A DNA stretch of 64,000 bases from Sphaerolaimus hirsutus (taxonomy: Eukaryota > Nematoda > Chromadorea > Monhysterida > Sphaerolaimidae): NCBI GenBank assembly GCA_964036195.1, contig OZ038453.1, positions 4,851,469 to 4,915,468 on the forward strand, read 5' to 3'. This document shows, in pieces, positions 1 to 11,900 of this stretch; position 1 is the first letter of the stretch; each line of letters opens with the position of its first letter. A program made the position numbers and the translations under genes. Below the pieces are notes generated by a model. It was given only the letters and a program-made list of their open reading frames with translations. It was not told where the DNA came from and did not search any database.

Positions 1-251
1 AAAGGCACCCTAGACACTCGAAAAAACCCTGATCTGTTTGGTAGACAAGGGAGAAATCAAAGTTGTTTAAGGTATGATCAATCAAAGGTATGTACGTTTA
101 CTCGAAAAATACGCGTATGCGAGTACGCGGTAAATACGTTTACATATACTTTTTTTAATTAACGTACTCACGTGTACGCGTACGTTTTTGTGGCATACGC
201 GTAAAGAAAACGTATTTCTGTGAATTCAATGTGGGACATATTTATAAGGTG
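1..251. repeat. AT-rich flank with tacgtttactcg repeat
   Basis: No gene seen. It carries a degenerate repeat of the type cgtttactcgaaaaatacg / gtacgcgtacgttt. Related copies lie near 4380-4560, 18850-19010, 47820-48330 and 60440-60545, so this is one dispersed low-complexity foldback family. Confidence 0.4.
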
Positions 252-1197
252 ACTACTAGTGATGTAAAGGCACCGGGGCACCGGTGCCCCGGTGCTGGGC
301 ACCGAAGGGCACCAGCACCGGTGCTGGTGCGGTGCCATTGCAATCTTCAGGGGTGCCATGCCGGTGCCGGTGCCATTTTTTTCAGAATAGCACCGGTGCC
401 GGTGCGGTGCGGTGCCATTTTTTTGCCGGTGCCAAAGGTGCTAGCACCAGGGCAAAGTAAAAGGCACCGGGAAAGGCACCGGCCAAGGCTTCATGTACTG
501 TGCAATTTTGTCCATAGTATGTGCTTATTCATATTTAAAAAAACGGCGATATATTTACCCAACCGTTTTTGCCTATTTTGTAAACCTCCCATCAAATAAA
601 TATACCTACTGTGAAATCCATTATACACGATACGTGATCTGATGAGCGAATCTAAAATTTTGTTGAATTTTAAATCATTTTTATATTTTATATTTATCTT
701 ACTTTTTTGTTCAAAATTTGTTGTCAGTTTATGACAGAGATAGTTCCATTCTCTGTACAGCAACGACTCCGATCAGTAGACAATAGTGGCTATGGACATT
801 GTAATGAATTAAATATTTTATCTTTCATTTGTAATAATTGTAATTGCTTCATAAAAGTGATTGCCACATCATTCTGATCATTTTAAGTGCTCAACCATCA
901 AAATCGGTTGAAAATTCATGGAAATATGCACTTCCAAAGGTGAGACCACTGAGAAACTGCCCGATATTTACTTCAGAAATTCCAGCCCGGTGCGGTGCCT
1001 TTCGGTGCTAGCACCGGCAACCCGCCAGTGCCCTTCGGTGCCGGTGCCATTTTTTCCAAAAGGCACCGGTGCCGGTGCGGTGCGGTGCCATTTTCTGGCC
1101 GGTGCCCCAGGGTGCCAGGTGCCCTTTTCATGCGTTGGCAAAGGTGCCGGTGCGGTGCGGTGCCATTTTTCCCGGTGCCTTTAACATCACTAGTGAC
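252..1197. repeat. GGTGCC-rich foldback element, possibly interrupted
   Basis: The left end reads ctagtgatgtaaaggcaccg and the right end is its inverse (cggtgcctttaacatcacta). Both ends are filled with variants of ggtgccggtgcggtgcc. The block 490-985 between them lacks the motif, so it is either an insertion or two half-elements lie side by side. A related copy is at 4834-5119. Confidence 0.5.
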
Positions 1198-1403
1198 TAC
1201 ACTGCAATGTACTCTATTTCCTCGAAATTGTTTCATAGTGTTAATTTTGAGGGGGGGGGGGGAGTTCAACAAGGGCGGGTATTTTGAGGGGGGTTTATTA
1301 CTTCACCAGAATGTTTTGGAACTCTCAGTGCTAATTCGTTGTTTGTCATGTACGCCGTGTCATTTCGGTAGAAAATATTCCCCATGTACAAGAGTACACC
1401 TAT

Positions 1404-4013
1404 GTATTTATAGAGTATACTCTTGACAGAGAAGATAAACAGAGACAAATTGAACGATTGGCGAAACAGGGCGGACAATATCAGATGCAAGAGATGTTCA
1501 AGAAAGTAAACAACATACGTGGAAGTGATAGAGACGTTGTACACACTATCTACAGTGAGGATGGCGTGCCAGCTGCATTCATTGAAGCAATGAAAACACA
1601 GATGGAAAAAGCTTGGCAGGCAGTAACTATGTCAAATCCAGGATGTGACTTGTCTGAGACAGGGACTATACCTAAAATTGAAGCGCCAGAAAGAACAACA
1701 CAAAAACTTACAGAACCAATCACACTTATAGAAGTTGAGAAAGCAATTATAAATCTGAAAAACAATAAATCAGCAGGTACGACAGGTGTATTTCATGAAC
1801 ATCTAAAACTACTAGAAGAAGACACAGCAAAAAATAGATCCGTGAAGCGTGTGGAAGTGGGCTGGATGCGCGTGAAGTGGTGCGCTTCCACACGCTTCCA
1901 CACGCTTCCACCAACATCACGAGATTATGGGTGAAGTGTCTTCCACACGCTTCACCTATCTTCACTGCGCGCTTCACGCGCATCCAAATATGTGGAAGAC
2001 ACTTCACGCTGCTGGCGCTTCCACACGCTTTCCCCGCATATAAATTTGTGTGGGAGCGCCATATTAAGAACCGTGAAGTGCCTTCACGCATTTTTTCATG
2101 ATGTGTGTGGAAGCGCTGGCAGCTTGGTGAAGCGTTCGGGAAGTGTTGGCGTGAAGACACTTCCCGACGCTTCACCGCGCATCCACACACCCATTTTTTT
2201 GCTGTGAGACTATCAAACAACTCTCTGTGCAATTTATAATAATTGGCTTGAGGGGGGCCAGATACCAGAGGAAGCTGCTTTATGTAAAATGATACTCTTA
2301 CATAAAAAAGGCAATAAAGGTAACTTGAAAAATTACTGTACACTTGGGCTATCGTGTAATGTTAAAAAGGTATACATGTCAGTACTCAATCGGAGGCTGA
2401 TTAGATGGCTTGAAGAAAATGATGCATTGACGGAGATGCAAGGGGGGTTCCGCCCGGGGAGACGAACACTTGATAATGTACAGATATTAAAGACTTGTTA
2501 CAATTATGCTCAAGTGAATGGTAATCCATTTGTTACATGCTTCATTGATGCGGTCAAGGCCTTTGACCGTGTGGACAGAGAAAAACTATGGAAGAAAATG
2601 ACGATGATGGGAATACCCAGCATACTGGTAACAGCAAAAGCGAATGTGCACATAAAGACAAAAGCGGTGATGACATATGGGGGGTTCGAAAGTGACACAA
2701 TGGCCTACCCAATTGGTGTGGCACAGGGGTGTGCCCTAAGCCCGACACTCTATGCAATATATATTCATGATCTTGCAAACGAGCTTCTAAAAACAAAGAT
2801 GGGAGCTAAATGTGGACGGGGCGACGAGAAAATACCTGCACTTTTCTTTGCTGATGACATTGTAATAATGGCATCGAGAGACAGCGAGCTCGAACATCTT
2901 ATGAGTGTATTCAGTGCCTGGGCCTGGAAATGGAGCGTGAGTATAAATTCATCGAAAAGTGAAGTACTGCGATGGGGCGACAGTAAAATCTCAAAACGAA
3001 AATGGTATATTGATATAGGGGGTACAAAAAACAGCAAGAGGGAAGTGATAAAAGAAACAGATCAGATAAGATACTTGGGGGTGCTAATAAACACAGGTGC
3101 AGATCCGTTTAAAGATCACAAAACTAATGTTCTAACCAAAATGAAAAGGTTGAGTACATTACCCTTATGTGCAGCCAAAGGGACAATTACACCACTCCAC
3201 ACGGCTTATATAACATGGAAAGCCTATGTGGAACCAGGATCAATGTATGGGGTAGAAATAACCGGCTTAGACACTAGCCAATTAAAAGAGATGGACAAAA
3301 TATATGTACAAACAATGAAAAAGGCTGCTAGGCTACCAATTAGTTGTAGCAGCAGCTCAATGCTATATGACATCAACGGCATACTACCATCTGATAAATA
3401 TAACCAATTACTACTAACTAATGACAACTACATGCAGCGAGCGTGTAGGACAAGATGGCTGGTGAGAGCACATGAAACTGATAAGCTGATTTCGGGAAAT
3501 TCACGTATGAAAATCAATAATACTAACAGGACGTTAGTGAATCAATGTATTGAGTCATCACAGATCAATACAGTTATTCAAAATCTGAGAGGATCAGATA
3601 TAAAAGCCTATATACATAGGAAAAGGTTGGTATGTGTATGTGATAGACTTATGGGAGAAACAGCAGTTACTAACAGAGGTGGTGTGCTCTATCAAGTGGA
3701 AATTAAAAATATTTACTATAACGAGCTGAATTGGCTAGCTGCAAGATACAATGCACTTTGAACCAGGTGTGGAACCAAAAGAAAAGTCTGTAGGCATTGT
3801 TCGAGCAGCCATGTAAAAATAGTTGCGAACTTGCACCACATTCTTTATGTATGTCAGGCTAATATAACGGAACGTGAAAACTTGAAGAAAATTCACTGCT
3901 CTATACCATGTGATTGGAAGGTAAACCCACTCGGATCAAAACTATGCCATGCTCACAGAGGGGGGATAGATAGGATGATACGTGATTGCGTGGTGCAAAT
4001 TACAGATCGATAA
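1404..4013 (+). pseudogene. reverse transcriptase ORF of LINE copy 1, broken
   Basis: The reading frame is open from about 1404 to the foldback insertion at 1823, resumes at 2207 and runs to a TGA at 3759-3761. The same frame then continues to a natural stop at 4011-4013. RT motifs are visible: LLHKKG, QGGFRPGRRT, FIDAVKAFDR, GVAQGCALSPTLYAIY and LFFADDIVIM (catalytic ADD). The part after 3761 holds a CxxC...HHxxxxC zinc-like motif aligned with copy 2. The internal TGA aligns with a region that is coding in copy 2, so it is a premature stop, plausibly a CGA to TGA change. There are two lesions: the insertion and the stop. Confidence 0.85.
1823..2206. mobile_element. GTGAAGC foldback element with AGA duplication
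   Basis: The termini are cacagcaaaaaat and attttttttgctgtg-like inverse ends, and the interior is inverted runs of cgtgaagcgtgtggaag / cttccacacgcttcac. It is flanked by AGA at 1820-1822 and 2207-2209. Removing it plus one AGA rejoins the RT frame, and the rejoined stretch has the same length as the sister retrotransposon. Related copies: 7676-7870, 10045-10995, 12905-13080, 25262-25340, 26160-26460 and 48620-48700. Confidence 0.85.
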
Positions 4014-4215
4014 ATTGATCAATATCGATATACATAATGAGTGTGATAAGTGTTGCATGTGTCAGGGTGAGGCTGATCCCCCTCAGCTAGCCCTGGCAGA
4101 GGTAGGAGAGAGAGGGGCGGAACCCAGCAATGGGTATGGCCCTACATCTCAGGTTATACATTATAATAATAATAGAGTTACCTATATAAGTATATATGTA
4201 AATGTAGATGGTATA

Positions 4216-4833
4216 AACCCTGTTCTAACGTGACTCGGTCATTGTTTTAACGTGTGACCTTCATTTCACAGAACACAAACTGAAAGTTTTGTTGTTTACG
4301 TTCTCTTTACACTCAATTGGGGGGGGGGTTTGACGGGGGTCTATTAGGTAATTCGTAGTGACCATTTTGAGTGGGGTACTTGGAAAACGTACCCAGTTCT
4401 ACATATTCTATGAAGAAAAGTGCTCGCTTTTGCAATTTACTGGGAATAAATTTTGTACACACTTTTACGCGTACATACAAGTAAAAAAAAGTATTTTATG
4501 TTTTCTATACTTTGTGATGAGTAAAATAAAAATACTTTACGTTTACATATACTTTTTTAAAAGTCCAGTAATTCTAACAACTCTGGGAGAAATAGCTCAC
4601 CTAAAGATTTTTTTCACGTGCTGTAATACACCGAAATATTATTTTCAGTTCTTTCACCACACCCTTGAATTAGGTAGTTTCCTATCTCATATGAGTTTGC
4701 CTACTTTTTGTGTATAGTTTAGGTAAATTTTTTTAAATTTTAAAAATTACATGACAAGTTTTTTTATCGTGAAACATTGTTTGAATAATCCAAGAAGAAT
4801 AAGGTGAGATAACAGTGGCCAAAGCGCCGCCAT
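4216..4833. other. AT-rich spacer with repeat fragments
   Basis: No gene seen. It holds a short piece of the ccgtatt family (about 4220-4340, with a G-run) and a tacgtttacatatactttt repeat near 4440-4560. Confidence 0.4.
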
Positions 4834-5119
4834 CACTAGTGATGGGAAGGCACCGGGACCGGGGCACCCACACCGCACCAGCAAGCTGGTGCTGGTGCGG
4901 TGTGGTGACCTTTTTAGAGGATGCCTTTCGGTGCAAGCAAGCGGTGCACTTACACGGTGCCGGTGTAAGTTTTGCAAAATAGCACCAGTGCCGGCTGCCG
5001 GTGCGGTGCGGTGCCATTCTTTTGCCCGTGCCAATGTTGCCAGGTGCCCTTTCTGAGGACTGGCAGAGGTGTCGGTGCGGTGCGGTGTCATATTTCCCGG
5101 TGCCTTTTCCATCACTAGC
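4834..5119. repeat. GGTGCC-rich foldback element, compact copy
   Basis: Left end ctagtgatgggaaggcaccg, right end cggtgccttttccatcacta. The interior is ggtgcc-type repeats in both orientations. It is the shorter relative of 252-1197. Confidence 0.6.
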
Positions 5120-5506
5120 CATCCACGAATAAGTGAGGCCTTTGTAATGTCTTTTGAAACTTTGACTCATATTCAGAAAAATCTGATAAGATTAGACAAA
5201 AATGCACACTATCATAAATAGTCGAAAATGCACAACTTTTTGAGTTCCGTTTGACTTGAGAAAAGCAATTAAAACAGCGATAAGTATTCTACAATACATC
5301 AATAAAATAAAGAAAAAAATAAAAGATGACCAAAGCAGCAACAACTCCCAGTGGGCACCCAGGAACGGAATTTAATTCACCCGAAATTGTTTCTATCTCG
5401 GGGAGTCTAATTAATTCTATTAATTTGCAAAGATATAATCACTTGTCAAACTTGTGGCTGTGGCAATCCCGCACCCTGTAAAGTGTTTTGAGTCACATTT
5501 CATGTA

Positions 5507-5619
5507 CCGTATTTCCTCGAAATACCTCCAGGGGGGTTTATTTTTTCAGAGTGGAAATTTTGAGAGGGGGTATTTCGAGGGGGAGTTAATTCAAGGGGGG
5601 GTTATTCGAGGAAATACGG
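5507..5619. mobile_element. CCGTATT foldback MITE, TA-flanked
   Basis: Ends ccgtatttcctcgaaatacc and its inverse ttattcgaggaaatacgg, flanked by TA on each side. The interior is G-rich (aggggg) blocks. This is the shortest complete member of the most abundant family in the window. Confidence 0.75.
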
Positions 5620-5875
5620 TAAATTTGTCAATTGTCATGCAAAACGTCATACAAATTTGTAAATCTAAAAAGGTCCGTAAACAATCCCTTTTTTAAAATT
5701 TTAATTGACATTTTACATGACATTTGCACTCGGACTCGACTGCACTTTACAATGTGCTGGACTGCCACGTAAAAACCACACCTTGTTTTTTATCACAAAC
5801 ACAAAACTTTCAAACACAAAAAATCAGGCTCCCCCCAAAAATCAAATAAATCGGGAAAATTAAACTCCGCCCCAG

Positions 5876-5975
5876 GAAGGGACACTTGGGCTAACCAACT
5901 AGAGTTCATACTTTCCTGTGTGGGCTACGCTGTGGGCACTGGCAATGTCATTCGATTTCCGTATTTGTGTGGCAG
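5876..5975 (+). CDS. SLC6 exon: TM1
   Basis: Acceptor cccag, donor ggcag|gt. It encodes [14 protein letters not shown] then [14 protein letters not shown], the unwound TM1 that forms the Na+ and substrate sites. Leu to Thr and Trp to Ile changes lie inside the normally near-invariant motif. Confidence 0.93.
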
Positions 5976-8900
5976 GTTGGCTTTTAATTACTTGTCAATT
6001 TTGTGGTGGGGAATTATTCAAGGCTTTACGGGGGGATTATTTAAGGGAAGGGGCTATTTGGTTCGAGGGTTTTGAATGAGGGAATTGTTCAAGTGGGGGA
6101 GTATTCAAGTGCATTATGCGAGGGAGTCATTCAAAGGGGGAAGATTCTAATATGGGGAGTTATTCAAGGGGGTACACAAAAGGAAAATTCTTCAGATAGG
6201 GGTCATTTAATGGACATCAAACGAGGGAAATGTATCACAGGGTAAAAGGGCAAGAGGGTAAAAATCACAGTAATAATTCATGCACATCAAGATAGATAGA
6301 TATGTATTCAATGAGGTACACCGTGGGGGAATTTCAAGGGGGTATTTTCAAGGGGGTGAATGTGAGAATAGTTCAAGGGGTACACAGAGGGGGAGTTTTA
6401 AATGGGGACAAAGCGATGCATAATTAGAGGATAGTTGAACTTGTGTTCACTTTTAATTGGTACCTACCTCATTGTTTAATTTCATTTTTTCATGTAGATC
6501 CGGCGGCGCGGCCTTCCTAATTCCCTACGTAATAATGATGGTCGTGGCCGGGCTGCCGGTGTTCTACATGGAGTTGGCACTGGGCCAATATTCTGCCGTC
6601 AACCCGACGCTGTGTTTCCGCAGAATGGCGCCCGTTTTGGGGGGTTAGTGGTTGTATTATTGTTTTTTATGGTGGTAGAAACGCGCGCCAAGGTTTTTTT
6701 TGGCGCTGGCGCCAATTGCCATGGCGTCAGGCGAAAGAGTAACTGGTAAATTGGTGAATGCATTTTCCCCCAGATATTTTATTATTGCTCGACGGAAAGT
6801 ACATTATGCATCAGCACATATTTATGTTTTGTGGTTTTTGCCGGAGTTTTACATTTCTCCTGAATTTTGATTTGATAACAGAAGATGCACAAAACATTCA
6901 CAAAGAAGACAGCATTCTCAAAGTTTTATAAAATTTTCTAGAAAATAGAAAATTTCAGCAAATTTCCTATGATTTCCGAAATTTTCCACTCGAATTTCCA
7001 ATGTTCAAATTCCCACCAAAAACTGTATTGCAAACTGTATCCGCAGGTCTCGGCTACACGATGTGCTTCATCTGTTCAATTACAGCACTTTATTACAACA
7101 TGTACATCGCTTGGGCCATCCGGTGCCACTCCCAGACACTGTAACATGTACTAAAAAATGTCAAATGTCATGCAAAGTGTCTAAGGTCATGTAAAATGTC
7201 TGATGTTATGTGAAATGGCTTGGAAAGTATCAAATGTCATGCAAAGTGTTATCAATCATGTAAAATGGCCTGGAAAATATCGAATGTCATGCTGTGTCAA
7301 CAGTTATGTAAAATGGCCTGTAAAATGTCAAAAGTCATGTAAAATGCACCTGAATGAAGTAAAATGATAATGTGCGTCATAAAAAGTTTGCAATTTTCCG
7401 GGGCATTTTCCATGACTTTAGATTGAGACACTTTGCATGTCATTTTACACTTTAGAGGACATTTTACAGTGTGCGGGAGTGCCCCCAGATATATGTTTGC
7501 CTCTTTTGCCACGACTCTACCATGGACCGGGTGCGAGAATGAATGGAATACTTTCAGTGAGTTTTGGTTGAGGGTTTTATTTTTGATTGAATGGTCTTTG
7601 TGCCTGTTTGAAATTTGAAAGCGAACACGACTTCTGGGGGTGAAATTCATGTCAGGAGTTTCCGCAAAAATCAGGTTTGTTAAGCTTGTGGAAGCGGGCT
7701 GGATGTGCGAAAATGGCACGCTTCCACACATTTCCAACACCCCCCCACTGGCATTACGAAATTTTGAAATTTACAGTGAAGCCACTTCCCGATGTTCCAC
7801 TTCCACATGCTTCACATAACTTCACACACGCTTCACGTGCTTCCAAAATTGCGGAAGACTCTTGTCGATGTTGAGGCATCAAGCGGGAATTAGAGCTCAG
7901 CGTCGATTCGACGTGAAATGATGACGTGAAATGACGTCGTGAAATTAATTACACGAGTGTGGATCATGCTACGGGTCTACAATTTTCTAAGGATAATATA
8001 TATGAATCAATACCTTAATCGTGTCCAATACTGAGTGTTATCAGCCACAACTAGAGCGAATTGAAAAATTCAATTTTTATCATTCCACGTCATCATTTTA
8101 CGTCAGGGAACAACTTGACATTTCACGTCAGACTATTGCAAGCAATAGTCTGACGTGAAATGTCAAGTTGTTCCCTGACACTGTGACGTGAAATGATGAT
8201 GACGTGAAATGATAAAAATTGAATTTTTCAATTCGCTCTAGTTGTGGCTGATAACACTCAGTATTGGACACGATTAAGGTATTGATTCATATATTATCCT
8301 TAGAAAATTGTAGACCCGTAGCATAATCCACACTCGTGTAATTAATTTCACAACGTCATTTCACGTCGTCATTTCACGTCGAATCGACGCTGAGCTCTAA
8401 TTCCGGCTTCACATGCATCATGGAATTTGCATGCACAGAAAAAATGGGTGTGTGGATGTGTCAGATATTTTACATGTTTTACTAATCTTCTATTTTCCGT
8501 TTTTCCTTCCTTATTTCACCACTCGTCGGATCTCTGCAGTGGAAAATTGCTGTGCACCGTTCCTAGGCCCAATGCATGCTTAATTAGTTAATGAGATGGA
8601 TTTGAGGTACGGGGAGTTGACACACAATACAGGAACAGTCACCAGTACCCCTTGAGGTCGTGGCAAGTTCCCAAGGACGGACACGTCAACTTACAGGCTG
8701 TTTCGTATCTGCCGACAGTTTACTTTGGTTAATTGTTAGATCTAGATAAAAATAAACTAAAAGCTCTAGTAAGCTTCAAGCAGTTAGTATGCTCCAGAGG
8801 GACCGAAATGGTTTGCATGGGAAATTTATTTATCAAATAATCTGAGTCAAATCACAATAGCACAAAATGAGTCGTAGAACCTCTAGTGGGTGCAAAAATT

Positions 8901-11900
8901 GCAAAAACAGCACATTTTATAATCATCAGTAAATCATCATAATACTAATGAATAATAAATTTAAGACACAACAAAATATAATAATTGAATGAATTCAAAG
9001 GCAAGAGGTTGATCAAGTGAAAACCACAAAATGCAAAGCGTAATAATTAATTGGAAAAATGAAATACATGATAATCATATCAATAGCAATATTGTGAACA
9101 GCGTAAACTTATAAAAACAGGGGAGCATAAATACAATGAAGAATCTTTCTTATTTATTTCACTAATTATCACTTTCAAAGTGTCAAAAAGTGGGCTTTTA
9201 TTTTTGTATTACAGTAACAACTTGAACAGGTGGTGTATCGCTATGTTATCACCACGCGCCGCTAGACAAAATTATTTCAGTTGCCCACCTGACCAAGGTT
9301 ATTGAAATATGTTTTGTGGTTTTTTTTCAAGGTAATATCATTGCCGGGTAATGGGTGGAAACGTACGGGCGCAGTACGCACTGCAACGACACTAGCACTT
9401 CTGAGTTCACCAGATCACCCTAGGTGATGGGACTTTTAATTGGCACTGCAGTGCTCTTCACTATCTGCTGTGCTCTGCATGTGTCGCGTGTACATAATAT
9501 CTAGTGATAAATTGATTTTTGCCACTTGTCCACCCATTACTGATTCCTAAGTAAAATTCACTCGGTCGGGGGGAAACAAAGGTTATCTCAGGCTGCTAAA
9601 ACGTGCTAACAAAGCGAACACCTTTTTTACGTGACAAAAGTTCCATACATTTCAAGCCCATTTCTAGGCACAACACTTTCAGTGGTTACATTTTTGGTCA
9701 AGAACTTAAGTAAATGGAATGGAAAAATAAAAATTCCAGCAACTGGTTAGATCCTACTAGAATTATACTCTAAACATGCTTAATAATTAAAATGTGGGGG
9801 TAATTAATGTATAATTAATGGGAAAAATTAAAAAAAATGTTTCATGGCCGCTGCAAGTTCCAGTCGGGCGTACCATCATGGGGGCTGCGGCTTCGGTGAT
9901 GGCGTTGCGGTGCACAGCGAACTTCGCGTTCTCTGTGACTGCACCACAAGTCTTCATTCAGTCACACATGGTTGTTTTCAAGTGTCAGGTTGTCTGCACA
10001 TAGTGGTCGTTTACATTTCAGGCATGGTTTACTAGCTGTATTTTCACCCACAGAAGCGTAGGGAAGCATGACGTGCCTTCACATCAACACTTCCCGATGC
10101 TTCACCAAGCATGCTAGTGCTTCCACACACATCACAAAAGCCACTTCACTCCTATTAATATGGAGCAGGCATGCATATGAGGCCTCTACTTTTAAAAGTC
10201 GACAAGTCCACAAAATGTGATTTTGAGTAAATCGCATTTTAAGTTTCCGATCCAACTCTAGGCCCGTGGTGCGTGTCCAATTTGGCCCTCTCATGCTTTC
10301 CATTAAGTTCCATATGTTGACAATAAAGTGTCAAATTTTCAGCCCCTGCTCTCAACCTTTATGTGAAAAATGGGGTGTCCATAAATTTCCATTCGGTCAG
10401 AGAGCAAAACTGTTTTTGGGAGGGAAATGGACTTGTCGAATTATTGCACTCGAGAACATTTTTGTACCCGCTGGCGTTGTGCCTGCCTTATGGGCAATTT
10501 ATGGACTTGTCGACTTTTAGAATTAGCTGTCCATGACGGACTTATCACATTTCTTGCTGATTTTTCCCAACAACAACGTAGACAAAGGGTGGACTTGTCG
10601 ACTTCTTGCCCGAAATTTTTGCATTTTTCCCCAAAAATGTCAAATTTGGCACTTTGCCATATGGGCATGTGAGGTCAAAAATTTTTGGAAAATGATTAAA
10701 AATGTGCGGAAGTGGCCCCAGATGACGTTTCTGCCCTGGGCCTAACTAGAAATTAATTATCATATTTTGGACTTGTCAAATTTTAGAAGTAGACGCCTCA
10801 TATGTGTATTATCGTGAAGCGTGTGGAGGCGCCAGCGTTGTGAAGTGTCTCCCACATTGTTGGAAACACTTGAAATGCATGGTCAAGCTAGGTGATGCAT
10901 GTGGAAGACACTTCACTCGAAATTTTGTGATGCTGGGGGAAGCGCGTGGAAGCACGCGTTTCACGAACCCATATTTTTGCTGTGATGAAGTCACTTAACT
11001 AGGGTGTCAAATTTCCGTTTCCGTTTTCCGTTTCCGCCTTTCCGCAGGAAAATTTTTTACCTTTCCGTTTTCCGTTTTCCGGCAGCCGAAAATTTTTTAC
11101 CTTTCCGTTTTCCGTTTTCCGGCAGCCAAAAATTTTTACCTTTCCGTTTTCCGTTTTCCGGCAGCTGAAAATTTTTTACCTTTCCGTTTCCGTTTTTCCG
11201 GCCCATTTTTCCGTTTTCCGGCTGAAAAATTTTTACCTTTCCGTTTCCGTTTTACCAGGCCATTTTTCCATTTTCTGCCTCGATTTTCAGTTTTCTGGCA
11301 TTTTTCCATTGTTTTTCCAATCTGTATTTATCTTCAATTGGCTCATCCCATTGTGTTGTTTTTGTCTCTTGGAGCAGCATTGACAACTGGGATTTCAGGG
11401 TCAGTGAAACAGGTGCTGTGAACCCAATTGGGTCATATGCTGACATCAATAATTTATCCAAGTTTCATCTGGTTGGTGTTGTGATGCTGTCAATTTGCAA
11501 TTTTGGTGTTGATATTGCCAGCATGTCCGTTCGGTGATTTTATTTCATGCCCATTACTGCGACAATTTTATTCACCTTTGGACTCCTGTCATTTTCTGCT
11601 ATTTCATTCATGACTGATCTGGAGTTTGACAGCCATTCCCTCATGTTCATAGAACATTGGTTAAATAAAGCTTTGACTTTGTAATATAGTTCTTATAGTA
11701 ATATGTTGTTTATTGTCACATTTAAATGGTATTTTATGACTGCTCCCAAAATTGCTGGGCTGCAGACAAGTCCAAACAGTATGCGTTCAAAATGAAGTAC
11801 TATTAAGTTATTTTCAGTTACTGGTTTTGAGGCATCTTTCAGCCAGAAAAATCGTGTGTAGTCTCTAGCTTGGTCATGCAATCCTATTTGCAAAAATGCC

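Larger units (their letters stand above)
1404..4215 (+). mobile_element. non-LTR retrotransposon, copy 1 (5'-truncated)
   Basis: The element keeps the reverse transcriptase and C-terminal Cys/His region, followed by about 200 bp of 3' flank. It lacks the endonuclease present in the sister copy at 27290-30823, so it is 5'-truncated just upstream of the RT, as is usual for target-primed LINE insertions. A foldback element sits inside it at 1823-2206. The exact 3' boundary was not established; the AT-rich end near 4160-4215 is an estimate. Confidence 0.8.

Noticed and set aside
5324-5461. ATG-initiated frame (MTKAATTPSGHPGTEF...) as the missing first SLC6 exon
   Set aside because: The only donor giving the needed phase is a weak gtgggc near its start, and the rest reads into a ccgtatt MITE region. 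Not supported enough to annotate.
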